Positions 1 to 10,305 of a DNA stretch of 64,000 bases are shown here, in pieces. This DNA is from Acidilutibacter cellobiosedens (lineage in GTDB: Bacteria > Bacillota > Clostridia > Tissierellales > Acidilutibacteraceae). The notes beneath the pieces were generated by a model that saw only the letters and a list, made by a program, of their open reading frames with translations, ran no database searches and was not told the DNA's origin. The DNA is taken from assembly GCF_004103715.1 (NCBI RefSeq), contig NZ_CP035282.1:682001-746000 (forward strand), in the 5' to 3' direction. Within the stretch, counting starts at the first letter, position 1. Every line of letters starts with the position of its first letter. Made by a program: the position numbers and the translations under genes.

Positions 1-756
<756 letters not shown>

Positions 757-775
757 AATATTGGAGGTGCATTGA

Positions 776-1432
776 ATGAATAAAGTTGTAACCATAGATG
801 AAGCTGTTAGCCATATTAAAGACGGTATGACTGTAATGGTAGGGGGATTTTTATCTTGCGGAACTCCTCATAAACTAATGGATGCATTGGTAAAAAACGG
901 GGTTAAGAATTTGACGATTATATGTAATGATTCCGGCTATCCGGAATCGGGAGTGGGGAAGCTGATAGTTAACAGACAGGTAAAAACTTTATATGCTTCT
1001 CATATAGGTACTAATTCTGAAACGGGAAGACAAATGAATTCTAAGGAATTAGAAGTTCATTTAATTCCACAGGGAACTTTAGCGGAAAGAATAAGAATTG
1101 CCGGTGCAGGATTAGGAGGATTTTTAACTCCTACCGGAGTAGGCACCATAGTGGAAGAAGGAAAACAGAAAATAGAGATAGACGGAAAGGTTTATTTGCT
1201 GGAATTACCGTTAAAAGCCGATGCAGCATTAATATTAGGACATAAGGTTGATAAAAAAGGCAATATAGCGTATAGAGGAGCTACAAGAAATTTCAATACG
1301 ATTATGGCTACAGCCGCTGATTTGGTAATAGTTGAAGCAGAAAATCTGGTTGAGGTCGGAGAAATTGATCAAAATGATGTTGTGACACCTGGACTTTTTA
1401 TAGATTATATAGCATTTGGAGGCGAAAATTAA
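776..1432 (+). CDS. 3-oxoacid/acetoacetate CoA-transferase, subunit A
   Basis: This is the alpha subunit of a class I CoA-transferase, 218 residues, the usual size for AtoD/CtfA/ScoA. With subunit B it moves CoA between acetate, butyrate or succinate and acetoacetate. The N-terminal region contains the glycine-rich [12 protein letters not shown] segment and the middle has [13 protein letters not shown], both typical of the subunit. Its stop overlaps the start of the next gene by one base (TAATG), so the subunits are translationally coupled. The upstream thiolase makes the acetoacetyl-CoA this enzyme would use. Which acid is the true partner cannot be told from sequence, so no specific symbol is given. 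Confidence 0.93.
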   Translation: MNKVVTIDEAVSHIKDGMTVMVGGFLSCGTPHKLMDALVKNGVKNLTIICNDSGYPESGVGKLIVNRQVKTLYASHIGTNSETGRQMNSKELEVHLIPQGTLAERIRIAGAGLGGFLTPTGVGTIVEEGKQKIEIDGKVYLLELPLKADAALILGHKVDKKGNIAYRGATRNFNTIMATAADLVIVEAENLVEVGEIDQNDVVTPGLFIDYIAFGGEN

Positions 1433-2091
1433 TGGATAGAAGTGAAATAAAGTCTTTAATTGCGAGAAGAGTTGCTAAGGAACTTAAAGATGGAGATGTC
1501 ATAAACTTAGGGATAGGTCTTCCAACTATGGTTGCAAATTATATACCTCATGATATGGATATTACTTTTCATTCGGAAAACGGATTTATAGGATTGGGTT
1601 CTGTCCCTGAGTCAGGAATGGAGGATAAGGATATAGTTAATGCAGGAGGGCAATTTGCCACGGTAAAGAAGGGCGGAGTATTTTTTGATAGTGCTGTGTC
1701 CTTTGGAATAATCCGTGGAGGCCATGTAGATGCTACAGTTCTTGGAGCTCTTCAGGTTGATCAGGAAGGGAATCTTGCGAATTGGATGATTCCCGGGAAA
1801 ATAGTTCCCGGAATGGGAGGAGCAATGGACTTGGTAGTAGGAGCCAAAAAGGTAATAGTTGCTATGGAACATACCGCAAAGGGTTCTCCCAAAATCCTTA
1901 AAAAATGCAGCCTTCCCCTTACTGCGGCAAGGGAAGTGGATCTTATTGTTACGGAAATGGGTGTAATAGAAGTAACGAAGGAAGGATTAGTATTAAAGGA
2001 AATAAATCCTGAATTTACAATTGACGAAATCAAATCCGTTACTGAAGCGGAATTGATAATTCCGGAAGATTTAAAAGAAATGGAAATTTAA
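1432..2091 (+). CDS. 3-oxoacid/acetoacetate CoA-transferase, subunit B
   Basis: This is the catalytic beta subunit of the CoA-transferase, 219 residues. The SENGFIGLG motif near residue 50 carries the glutamate that forms the acyl-glutamyl thioester in this family. [15 protein letters not shown] is the usual conserved stretch in the second half. It starts inside the stop codon of subunit A and is the last gene of the thiolase/CoA-transferase operon: a strong hairpin terminator follows at once. No frameshift or missing key residue is seen. Confidence 0.94.
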   Translation: MDRSEIKSLIARRVAKELKDGDVINLGIGLPTMVANYIPHDMDITFHSENGFIGLGSVPESGMEDKDIVNAGGQFATVKKGGVFFDSAVSFGIIRGGHVDATVLGALQVDQEGNLANWMIPGKIVPGMGGAMDLVVGAKKVIVAMEHTAKGSPKILKKCSLPLTAAREVDLIVTEMGVIEVTKEGLVLKEINPEFTIDEIKSVTEAELIIPEDLKEMEI

Positions 2092-2122
2092 CAACTCGGA
2101 GGCTCTCCGAGTTGTTTTATTT
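2091..2122. terminator. Rho-independent terminator, probably bidirectional
   Basis: A 10-bp perfect stem (2091-2100 with 2106-2115, core CAACTCGGA) with a 5-nt loop is followed by TTTATTT. It lies between the CoA-transferase operon and the convergent ktrA gene, so it can serve both. Confidence 0.85.
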
Positions 2123-2126
2123 AAGA

Positions 2127-2801
2127 TTACAGATTGAGAAGAGTTTTTTCAAATCTGTTTATATTTTCTTTTTTGCCTAATATCACTATAGTATCATTTT
2201 CTTTTAATATAATGTCAGGATCTATATCAACGAATATTTCTCCGTCTTTGACAATTGCGATGATGTTTAAGTTAAACTTTTTTCTGAGGTCTGCATCTAT
2301 TATTGTTTTGCCATCAAATTGTTCTGGAATTTTAACTTCGGATATAGCAAATTTACTCGAAAGCTCTATATAATCCAATGTTCGTGAACTGGTCAGTGAG
2401 TTTGCAAGACGGATTGCTCTATCCCTTTCCGGATATACTACTTCGGCTCCTATTTTTTTTAGTATTTTCCCGTGTTCTGCACTGATGGCTTTGGAAATAA
2501 CTCTCGGAACCCCTAGTTCAATTACATTAAGAGTTGTTAATATACTTATTTCAATTTGCTCCCCTATGCACACGATAACAGTTTCGCAATTTTGTATTCC
2601 TGCTTCTTTGAGAGTTGCTTTATCCAAATGTGGTGTGACTAAAGCATTCCCTACTTTGTCCTGTATTTGATTTATTTTATCTTCATTACTGTCTAACACC
2701 AAAACGTCTTTTCCCATATCCGCAAGGGTTTCAGCAAGAGCAAACCCGAAACGTCCTAATCCTATAACTCCGAAGGGAATAGTCGATTTATATTTTAACA
2801 T
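2127..2801 (-). CDS. ktrA: Ktr/Trk-type K+ uptake regulatory subunit (RCK protein)
   Basis: This is the cytoplasmic gating ring subunit of a KtrAB-type potassium transporter, 224 residues. Residues about 8-130 form an RCK_N Rossmann domain with the GLGRFG nucleotide-binding motif and an acidic residue at the end of the second strand (VLDSNED). Residues about 140-222 form an RCK_C domain, the likely c-di-AMP or ligand-binding part. It follows the channel gene by 15 bases on the same strand, with an AGGAGG site before its ATG. The pairing with a TrkH/KtrB protein supports the Ktr rather than the two-RCK-domain Trk form, since only one RCK unit is present. Confidence 0.88.
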   Translation of the reverse strand: MLKYKSTIPFGVIGLGRFGFALAETLADMGKDVLVLDSNEDKINQIQDKVGNALVTPHLDKATLKEAGIQNCETVIVCIGEQIEISILTTLNVIELGVPRVISKAISAEHGKILKKIGAEVVYPERDRAIRLANSLTSSRTLDYIELSSKFAISEVKIPEQFDGKTIIDADLRKKFNLNIIAIVKDGEIFVDIDPDIILKENDTIVILGKKENINRFEKTLLNL

Positions 2802-2816
2802 TATAACATCCTCCTA

Positions 2817-4109
2817 TTAACCTATTGTAATTTTTTCTTCGGGATAGGACAGACTGGATGGAGTTCGAGAAAACCATATACACATCATGGTAAGTGGACC
2901 GAGTCTTCCGCAAAACATTGTAAAGGATAAAATTATTTTGCTCAAGTCTGCCAGATATGGAGTTATTCCCGTAGATAATCCAACTGTCCCAAATCCGGAC
3001 ACAGTCTCAAAAAGTACTTGTAGAAAAGTATATTGAGGCTCAATAAGACATATTAAAAATGTGTTGAAACATACTAACAAGCCTGCAAGCGTCATAATAA
3101 CAAATGCTTTTATTATAGATTCTTTAGGTATTTTTCGTTTAAATGCAGTACAATTTTTATTAGCAGATATACTGTATATACTTTTAAATATTACAAAAGC
3201 AGTCGTTGTTTTAATACCGCCTCCTGTAGAACCGGGGGATGCTCCTACAAACATCAAAAAAATAAGAGTCAATAATCCGGAGGTAGAGAAATCTCCTAAA
3301 GGATAAGTATTAAAACCGGCCGTTCTTGCAGACGTACTTTGAAAAAATGCGCCTAACCAAGAAATATTTTCCGTACATTTTAGAAGAACAGTTCCAAGAG
3401 TCAGTAATGTTACGGTCATAGTAATTACAATTTTTGTATTTACGCCGAAAGTTTTAAAATGTTTTTTCTGCTTAATTTCTCTAATAGCATAAAATCCTAA
3501 TCCTCCAAAGATAATCAGTCCGCAAGTAGTCAAATTCAACAACACATTGTCCTTGTAAGGAGTTAAGTTTTTAAAATCTCCCAAGATATCAAATCCGGCA
3601 TTGTTAAAAGCGGAAATTGAGTGAAAGATGCTTATACCAAGTGCCGATAGTGGAGAATAATCCTTGGAAAATACTAAGAAACTAAGAATTATGCCGGTTC
3701 CTTCGAAAAAAACAGTAGTTGTAATTATTGATTTGACTAATCGTACCATTCCTTGAAGAGAATTAAGGTTCATTGATTCTTTAACTAAAATACGTTCTTT
3801 TAATCCGACGTTTTTCCTTGATAGAAGAATAAAAGCAACACCTATAGAAGCAACTCCCAATCCTCCTATTTGAATTAAAATAGCAACGACCGTTCTTCCG
3901 AAAACATTGAATGTATTTGCTAAATCAACAGCAACTAATCCGGTAACACAGACTGCCGATGTAGCAGTAAACAATGCATCGACTAATGTTACAGAAACAC
4001 CTTCGTTTGACGAAATTGGTAAGTATAATAAAGTTGTTCCTGTTAAAACGACTAAAGCAAATCCTAAAACGATTATTCTTCCCGGACTCATTTTTTTAAA
4101 GTTAATCAA
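2817..4109 (-). CDS. ktrB: Ktr/Trk-type K+ uptake channel subunit
   Basis: This is an integral membrane potassium-translocating subunit of the TrkH/KtrB superfamily, 430 residues, the usual KtrB size. It has about eight to ten hydrophobic segments and four pore loops with selectivity-filter glycines (for example TSAVCVTGL near the first pore, GSTGGGIKTTT in the third, SGFGTVGLS in the fourth). It begins with TTG at 4109 behind a purine-rich site; an internal ATG six codons on is an alternative start. It is cotranscribed with the regulatory subunit downstream. I saw no c-di-AMP (ydaO) riboswitch upstream, although such elements control ktr genes in some Firmicutes. Confidence 0.9.
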   Translation of the reverse strand: MINFKKMSPGRIIVLGFALVVLTGTTLLYLPISSNEGVSVTLVDALFTATSAVCVTGLVAVDLANTFNVFGRTVVAILIQIGGLGVASIGVAFILLSRKNVGLKERILVKESMNLNSLQGMVRLVKSIITTTVFFEGTGIILSFLVFSKDYSPLSALGISIFHSISAFNNAGFDILGDFKNLTPYKDNVLLNLTTCGLIIFGGLGFYAIREIKQKKHFKTFGVNTKIVITMTVTLLTLGTVLLKCTENISWLGAFFQSTSARTAGFNTYPLGDFSTSGLLTLIFLMFVGASPGSTGGGIKTTTAFVIFKSIYSISANKNCTAFKRKIPKESIIKAFVIMTLAGLLVCFNTFLICLIEPQYTFLQVLFETVSGFGTVGLSTGITPYLADLSKIILSFTMFCGRLGPLTMMCIWFSRTPSSLSYPEEKITIG

Positions 4110-4226
4110 TGCTTCCTACCTTCCTTGTCATTCAAAATTATTACAATATTATTCATTATTATAGCATATTAATATGGAATATAAAATAGGTAATGTCATA
4201 GGTTTAAAAGTATCTTTTCCTGGTAA

Positions 4227-5129
<903 letters not shown>

Positions 5130-5150
5130 AGGATAAAAGGAGGGATTTTA

Positions 5151-6407
5151 TTGGAGAAAATAGTGGTGGAAAAAAGCCCTCCGTTGAAGGGAAACGTTAG
5201 AGTAAGCGGAGCAAAGAATTCAGCACTACCTATACTTGCAGCATCTCTTTTAGGAACGGAAGATATTATCCTTGAGGATGTACCTAATTTAAAGGATGTT
5301 GATGTCATATGTGAAGTTCTTACATCTTTGGGAGCAAAGGTAGAGAGGTATGAGGAAGGAAAGATAAAAATCAATTCCGTGAATATTGATAAATATGAGA
5401 CTCCCTATGAATTAATGAGTAAGATGAGGGCATCTTTCCTGGTAATGGGACCTTTATTGACCAGGATTGGAAAGGCTAAAACTTCGCTTCCGGGAGGATG
5501 TGCTATAGGGACTCGGCCTATCGATTTACATTTAAAAGGATTTAGAGCATTGGGAGCAAACATTGACGTAGATCACGGATATGTTGAAGCTTTTGCAGAT
5601 AAGTTGATAGGAGACAGAATTTATTTAGACTTTCCAAGTGTAGGAGCGACGGAAAACATTATGATGGCTGCGGTTCTTGCTGAAGGAGAAACTACCATAG
5701 ATAATGCTGCAATGGAGCCGGAAATAGTTGATTTGGCTAATTTTCTAAATAAGTTAGGAGGAAATGTAAAGGGAGCAGGTACCAGTACTATCAGAATTAA
5801 AGGAGTAGACAATTTAAAGGGGACTGTTCACTCTGTTATTCCGGACAGAATAGAAGCCGGAACTTTTATGGTAGCAAGTGCTATCACAGGAGGAGACGTT
5901 ATCATAGAAAATGTTATTCCAAATCATATAAAGCCTATTATAGCTAAACTAAGAGAAGTAGGCTGTGATGTATATGAAAATGGTGATAAAGTAAGGGTTG
6001 TAGGAAATACAAAAATAAAAGCGGTGGATGTGAAAACTCTTCCTTATCCTGGTTTTCCTACGGATATGCAAGCTCAGTTTATGGCTCTAATGAGTATAGC
6101 TGATGGAACAAGTGTTATCATTGAAACTGTATTTGAAAACCGATTTATGCATGTAGACGAATTAAAGAGAATGGGTGCAGATATAAAGATAGATGGAAGA
6201 AGTGCAATTATACAAGGAGTTAATTCCTTGATGTCGGCTCCGGTAAAAGCTACGGATTTAAGAGCGGGAGCAGCCCTTATTTTAGCTGGACTTGTAGCGG
6301 ACGGCAAGACCGAAATTGATAACGTATATCATATAGACAGAGGTTATGACCATATAGAAGATAAATTTTCCCAACTTGGCGGGAAAATTTATAGAATAGA
6401 ATATTAA
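5151..6407 (+). CDS. murA: UDP-N-acetylglucosamine 1-carboxyvinyltransferase
   Basis: MurA transfers enolpyruvate from PEP to UDP-GlcNAc, the first committed step of peptidoglycan synthesis, in the cytoplasm. The protein is 418 residues, the normal length. The active-site cysteine lies in [17 protein letters not shown], the site that fosfomycin alkylates, and the early [13 protein letters not shown] motif with the catalytic lysine is intact. It starts with TTG at 5151 behind AAGGAGG (spacing 7). It sits between ywmB and spoIID as in Bacillus, where this copy is murAA. No second murA copy is visible in the window. Confidence 0.96.
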   Translation: MEKIVVEKSPPLKGNVRVSGAKNSALPILAASLLGTEDIILEDVPNLKDVDVICEVLTSLGAKVERYEEGKIKINSVNIDKYETPYELMSKMRASFLVMGPLLTRIGKAKTSLPGGCAIGTRPIDLHLKGFRALGANIDVDHGYVEAFADKLIGDRIYLDFPSVGATENIMMAAVLAEGETTIDNAAMEPEIVDLANFLNKLGGNVKGAGTSTIRIKGVDNLKGTVHSVIPDRIEAGTFMVASAITGGDVIIENVIPNHIKPIIAKLREVGCDVYENGDKVRVVGNTKIKAVDVKTLPYPGFPTDMQAQFMALMSIADGTSVIIETVFENRFMHVDELKRMGADIKIDGRSAIIQGVNSLMSAPVKATDLRAGAALILAGLVADGKTEIDNVYHIDRGYDHIEDKFSQLGGKIYRIEY

Positions 6408-6409
6408 AC

Positions 6410-6436
6410 ATAGTATCTTTTTCCCCTGCATAGAAT
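6410..6436 (+). promoter_or_regulatory. Candidate sigma-E promoter of spoIID
   Basis: ATA (6410-6412), 16 bases, then CATAGAAT (6429-6436), against the known sigma-E pattern ATA-N16-CATACANT: seven of eight bases in the -10 box fit and the spacing is exact. It lies 36 bases before the spoIID ATG, and spoIID is a classical sigma-E (mother-cell) gene. The site overlaps nothing else. Confidence 0.6.
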
Positions 6437-6471
6437 TTAAAGAGACAAAAGAACAAAAAGAGGGGGAAAAG

Positions 6472-7491
6472 ATGAAGAAGTTGGGAATATATTTAATTTT
6501 CTTTATTGTAATAATCATTGTTGTCCCTGCGGTTCTTGTAAAAACCATTAATTTTGTGATGAAAGAAGATAAGTTGAATTTGACGGAAGAAAAAGATGAA
6601 GAATCGGAGAACAAAGAAGAAGTAAAATTTGATGGTTATATAAAAGTATATGATACAAGAACTCAGGAAGTTTTGAAGATGCCTTTGGAAGACTATGTGA
6701 AGGGAGTAGTAGCGGCGGAAATGCCCGCCGAATTTCATGAAGAAGCATTAAAAGCTCAGGCTGTTGCCAGCAGAACTTATGCATTGGAAAGGACAAAGAA
6801 ATATCCTGCAGGCCATCCGGATCATCCCGGAGCGCCGCTATGTACGGGAGTTCACTGCCAAGCCTACTTAAGTCTTCAGGAATTGGAGGAAGCTCACTCT
6901 TCCAAATGGGTGGAGCAATATTGGGGAAAAATTGAAGATGCCGTAGATAGTACTAAAAATGAAGTAATTTATTATGACGGAGAATTGATTGAACCCTTAT
7001 ATCATTCTACCAGCGGAGGAATGACGGAGGATTCGGAAGATGTGTTTGCAGTTAGTTACCCTTATTTGAAGTCGGTTTTGAGCCCTTATGAAGAAGGTGC
7101 TCCCAAATTGAAGAGTACATCCACCTTTACAGTGAATGAATTTATAGATAAGATAAAGGAGAATTATCCTGAAGCTAATATTACAAAGGATAATATGGCT
7201 GAGAAGATCAAAGTGGTGGAAAGAACGGAAAGCGGTAGAATAAAAAAATTGATGATTGATGGAATAGTTATAGAAGGTAGCAAAATAAGAAGTATATTTA
7301 ATTTAAATTCTACAAATTTTAAGATAACTTTAAATCTTAAAACCAATACCGTTGAGATTGAAACAACAGGATATGGTCATGGAGTTGGAATGAGCCAATG
7401 GGGAGCAAACGGTATGGCGAAGCAGGGAAAAAACTATAAGGAAATATTATGTCACTATTATCAGGGAGTAGAAATCGGAACATATAAATAG
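6472..7491 (+). CDS. spoIID: Stage II sporulation protein D (lytic transglycosylase)
   Basis: SpoIID is a mother-cell membrane protein that cuts peptidoglycan glycan strands during engulfment, working with SpoIIM and SpoIIP. The protein has 339 residues: an N-terminal membrane anchor (residues 4-24), an acidic linker, and a SpoIID/LytB domain. Landmarks are KGVVAAEMPAEFHEEALKAQ with the catalytic-type glutamate, AVASRTYAL, the CTGVHCQAY segment with the zinc-binding-type cysteines, and the C-terminal GYGHGVGMSQWGA. A strong GAGGGGG site precedes the ATG and a candidate sigma-E promoter lies just upstream. spoIIQ follows after a terminator, as in other spore formers. Confidence 0.95.
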   Translation: MKKLGIYLIFFIVIIIVVPAVLVKTINFVMKEDKLNLTEEKDEESENKEEVKFDGYIKVYDTRTQEVLKMPLEDYVKGVVAAEMPAEFHEEALKAQAVASRTYALERTKKYPAGHPDHPGAPLCTGVHCQAYLSLQELEEAHSSKWVEQYWGKIEDAVDSTKNEVIYYDGELIEPLYHSTSGGMTEDSEDVFAVSYPYLKSVLSPYEEGAPKLKSTSTFTVNEFIDKIKENYPEANITKDNMAEKIKVVERTESGRIKKLMIDGIVIEGSKIRSIFNLNSTNFKITLNLKTNTVEIETTGYGHGVGMSQWGANGMAKQGKNYKEILCHYYQGVEIGTYK

Positions 7492-7494
7492 CTA

Positions 7495-7554
7495 TATAAA
7501 AAAGGGAGTGCCGTAAAACTGCTGAATAAGCAGTTAGCGATACTCCCTTTTTTC
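7495..7554 (+). terminator. Terminator after spoIID
   Basis: AAAAAAGGGAGT pairs with ACTCCCTTTTTT around an inner hairpin (ACTGC...GCAGT). The right arm is T-rich, fitting a Rho-independent terminator. Confidence 0.8.
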
Positions 7555-7772
7555 ATAAATTAAAAAATCAGCCGGAAAAATTGACTGATATTATCCGTAG
7601 CCATCCAATTGGTTGATTTAAGACGTTTAATAAGCATATGAATCTAAAAACTTTATTTGCAGGTTCTCAGGAATCTGTATTTTATTTTTTTGTATAAAAA
7701 CGGCAAATTTTCGCGATAAGAATTTGCCATTTAAAACTTTTAATACATATTTTTAATTTTTTTCTAAAAGAT
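7555..7772. other. Intergenic stretch with one small inverted repeat
   Basis: No gene is seen between the spoIID terminator and the spoIIQ promoter. The only structure is an 8-bp inverted repeat, GGCAAATT (7702-7709) and AATTTGCC (7721-7728), with an 11-nt loop and only a weak T-run after it. Its role is unknown. Confidence 0.5.
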
Positions 7773-7800
7773 GTATTAAATATTTTGTCCTGGCAATACT
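7773..7800 (+). promoter_or_regulatory. Candidate sigma-F/sigma-G promoter of spoIIQ
   Basis: GTATT (7773-7777) and GGCAATACT (7792-7800) are 14 bases apart. The second box fits the forespore pattern GGNNANANT at every fixed position; the first differs by one base from GTATA. spoIIQ is a known sigma-F gene. The leader to the ATG at 7820 would be very short, with the ribosome site GGAGGTGGAGG right after the start point. Confidence 0.5.
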
Positions 7801-7819
7801 ACCTAATGGAGGTGGAGGT

Positions 7820-8650
7820 ATGAAAAAATGGTTTTCAAATTTAATGGATAAAGACGGATTTTATATAATTTTATTTATTTGTGTTTGCTTAATTGCGACA
7901 ACTGCCGTTTGGGTTTCTAAAAATAATTCTGTAAAGACAAAAGATGAAAATATTTCAAAGATAAATGAAGATTTTTTTAAAGTGGAAAAGGGTGACGAAG
8001 AAGAACCTTCTTTAGAGATCAGCAAGATGGGAAAAACGGACGATGAAGAAGAGAAGAATGATGAAGAAGAACAAAATAAAGATATAGAAAAAGAAGAAGA
8101 GAAACAAAATCAAGATCAGGATATTGAAGAAATAATGGAAGATGAAACGGATAAAGGAAAAGAAGATGATGAGACGGAAAAACTTTTTAAAGAATCGGAA
8201 CCAATTGAAAGTAATACGAATTCTCCTGTTATTCAAAATAATATGCTTCTTCCGTTGGTAGGTACTTTGGGAGTTGATTTCACAGGAGAAGGATTGGTTT
8301 ATTCAGAGACTTTAGACGAATGGGTAAGCCATCAAGGAATTGACTTATATGCAAAAGAAGGAACTATAGTAAGGGCAAGCCTTGATGGAGTTGTAAAGGA
8401 TGTATACGACGATGATTTATGGGGAATAACAATAACTATTGATCATGGCAATGGAATAGAAACAAGATACAAAAATTTATCTACAGAGAAAATGGTAAAA
8501 ATAGGGCAAAAGGTTAAAAAAGGAGATCCAATAAGTGGTATAGGGAGGACTGCAAAATTAGAACTTGCAGAGGAACCTCATTTACATTTTGAAGTATTAA
8601 AAGAAGGGATATGCGTTGATCCAAAAGATTATTTACCAAACATTCAATAA
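7820..8650 (+). CDS. spoIIQ: SpoIIQ-like forespore M23/LytM-domain protein
   Basis: SpoIIQ sits in the forespore membrane and binds SpoIIIAH across the intermembrane space during engulfment. The 276-residue protein has a membrane segment (residues 13-32), a very acidic Glu/Lys/Asp linker (about 45-130), and a LytM (peptidase M23) domain. The metal-binding motifs HQGID and HLHFEV are present, as in clostridial SpoIIQ and unlike the inactive Bacillus form. The YxHL-type histidine site reads YKNL, so catalytic activity is uncertain. Position between spoIID and spoIIID supports the identity. The long charged linker is AT-rich, low-complexity DNA. Confidence 0.9.
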   Translation: MKKWFSNLMDKDGFYIILFICVCLIATTAVWVSKNNSVKTKDENISKINEDFFKVEKGDEEEPSLEISKMGKTDDEEEKNDEEEQNKDIEKEEEKQNQDQDIEEIMEDETDKGKEDDETEKLFKESEPIESNTNSPVIQNNMLLPLVGTLGVDFTGEGLVYSETLDEWVSHQGIDLYAKEGTIVRASLDGVVKDVYDDDLWGITITIDHGNGIETRYKNLSTEKMVKIGQKVKKGDPISGIGRTAKLELAEEPHLHFEVLKEGICVDPKDYLPNIQ

Positions 8651-8752
8651 AAATTCAACCTGTTTTGTGAATATGTTCTATAAATATGAGTTTGAGCATA
8701 ATTATAAAAAAGAAAGGGAAGAGAAAAATCAAGTTCAAAGGGGGTTAAACAT

Positions 8753-9007
8753 TTGAAAGATTATATAGAAGAAAGGGCATTGAAGGTTGCAAAATACATA
8801 ATTAGTGAAAAATCAACGGTAAGACAAGCAGCTACTGTATTTGGGGTGAGTAAAAGTACTGTTCACAAAGATGTGACGGAACGGTTGCCTAAAATCAACC
8901 CTCTTATTGCTGGCATGGTTAAGCAGATATTAGAAAAAAATAAATCAGAAAGACACATCAGAGGTGGAGAAGCAACTAAAATGAAATACAAAGTTGTTAA
9001 TAATTAA
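8753..9007 (+). CDS. spoIIID: Stage III sporulation transcriptional regulator SpoIIID
   Basis: SpoIIID is a small mother-cell DNA-binding protein that turns down part of the sigma-E regulon and helps switch on sigK. The protein is 84 residues with a central helix-turn-helix (TVRQAATVFGVSKSTVHKDV, residues about 22-41) and a basic C-terminal tail that also contacts DNA in the family. It begins with TTG at 8753 behind AAAGGGGG. mbl follows, the same order as in Bacillus. A short GC-rich hairpin ends the transcript. Confidence 0.95.
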   Translation: MKDYIEERALKVAKYIISEKSTVRQAATVFGVSKSTVHKDVTERLPKINPLIAGMVKQILEKNKSERHIRGGEATKMKYKVVNN

Positions 9008-9008
9008 A

Positions 9009-9045
9009 TAGGTCCTTTTAAGGGCCTTTTAAAATTTTTTGTAAA
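9009..9045 (+). terminator. Terminator after spoIIID
   Basis: AGGTCC (9009-9014) pairs with GGGCCT (9021-9026) through one G-T wobble, followed by TTTTAAAATTTTTTG. Confidence 0.6.
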
Positions 9046-9217
9046 ATTTTATGAGTAAAATAGAGGATTTTTTCTAATTTTATAGAACTTAAATTAGGAT
9101 AGGATATTTGTGGATATTTGTCGAAAGCTTGTCATAGTTTTTTAAAATAAATTTATTTGTATATAAGATAAAATACTGTTAATATATATATATAAAACAC
9201 AAAGGAGGGCGTGTTGT
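9046..9217. other. AT-rich leader region of mbl
   Basis: No gene is seen. The stretch is very AT-rich, ending in an alternating TA run (about 9180-9193) and a strong ribosome site (AAGGAGGGCG). The mbl promoter must lie here, but no convincing -35/-10 pair stands out. Confidence 0.4.
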
Positions 9218-10243
9218 ATGGCTGCATTTAGAAGCGATTTAGGAATTGATCTCGGTACGGCAAGTATTTTGGTTTATGTAAAAGGAAAAGGAATAGTGCT
9301 GAACGAACCTTCTGTGGTAGCTATTGATCAAAATACAAAAAGATTTCTTGCTGTAGGAGAAGAGGCGAGAAAGATGTTGGGACGTACGCCGGGGAATATT
9401 ATTGCTTTGAGACCTCTTAGAGACGGAGTTATATCCGATTATGACGTTACGGAAAAAATGCTTAAATATTTTATACAGAGGGCTATAGGAAGATTTTTAT
9501 TTAAGCCAAGAGTTATAGTTGGCGTTCCCAGTGGAGTGACTGAAGTTGAAAAGAGAGCGGTATTGGAGGCGAGCAATCAAGCGGGGGCTGCGAAAACATA
9601 TCTTATAGAAGAGCCCATGGCAGCAGCAATAGGAGCCGGGATAGATATCACCGAACCTAATGGAAACATGATCGTAGATATTGGTGGCGGAACTACAGAC
9701 GTTGCCATAATCTCATTAGGAGGAATAGTTGTAAGCAAATCCATAAAAGTAGCAGGAAACGAGTGCGACGAAGCTATTTCAAGATATATTAGGAAAAAAC
9801 ATAATGTAATGATAGGAGAGAGAAGTGCAGAAGAATTAAAAATCAATATTGGTACGGCTTATAAAAAGAATAAAGAAGAATTCATGGAAGTAAGAGGGAG
9901 AAATTTAGTAACAGGTCTTCCGAAGACCGTTAATATTTCATCATCAGAGATGCTGGAGGCATTAGAGGAACCTGTGACAAATATAGTGGATTCAGTACAT
10001 GCGGTTCTTGAAAGAACACCTCCGGAATTGGCGGCTGATATTGCAAATACAGGGATAGTTATGACCGGTGGAGGTTCTTTACTGTGGGGCCTTGATAAAC
10101 TTATATCTGAAAAAACAGGAATAGATGCAAGAGTTGCAGATGATCCTGTTTCATGTGTAGCTATAGGGACGGGAAAATCTCTTGACTGGGTTGATGTGTT
10201 AGAGAATAGTTTAATGAATGATGATAAGGTTAGGTCTAAATAA
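9218..10243 (+). CDS. mbl: MreB/Mbl-family cell-shape actin
   Basis: This is a bacterial actin that polymerises along the membrane and guides the Rod peptidoglycan machinery. The 341-residue protein has the phosphate-1 loop [16 protein letters not shown] at the start, the phosphate-2 motif [16 protein letters not shown] near residues 160-176, and the adenosine motif [12 protein letters not shown] near the end. Length and motifs are ordinary. The symbol mbl rests on the neighbourhood (between spoIIID and flhO, as for mbl in Bacillus); by sequence alone it could be another MreB paralogue. ATG 9218 follows AAGGAGGGCGTGTTGT. Confidence 0.88.
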   Translation: MAAFRSDLGIDLGTASILVYVKGKGIVLNEPSVVAIDQNTKRFLAVGEEARKMLGRTPGNIIALRPLRDGVISDYDVTEKMLKYFIQRAIGRFLFKPRVIVGVPSGVTEVEKRAVLEASNQAGAAKTYLIEEPMAAAIGAGIDITEPNGNMIVDIGGGTTDVAIISLGGIVVSKSIKVAGNECDEAISRYIRKKHNVMIGERSAEELKINIGTAYKKNKEEFMEVRGRNLVTGLPKTVNISSSEMLEALEEPVTNIVDSVHAVLERTPPELAADIANTGIVMTGGGSLLWGLDKLISEKTGIDARVADDPVSCVAIGTGKSLDWVDVLENSLMNDDKVRSK

Positions 10244-10246
10244 CTA

Positions 10247-10273
10247 TAATAAAAATTATTTAATCGACGATAT
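10247..10273 (+). promoter_or_regulatory. Candidate sigma-28 (SigD) promoter of flhO
   Basis: TAAT (10247-10250), 15 bases, GACGATAT (10266-10273); consensus TAAA-N15-GCCGATAA/T. One mismatch lies in each box and the spacing is exact. The Bacillus flhO-flhP operon is also a SigD target. Confidence 0.5.
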
Positions 10274-10305
10274 ACACTAATGAATATTATTAAGGAAGTG
10301 ATATT

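Noticed and set aside
8012-8236. Minus-strand Phe/Ile-rich frame inside spoIIQ
   Set aside because: It is the antisense shadow of the GAA/AAA-rich acidic linker of SpoIIQ.
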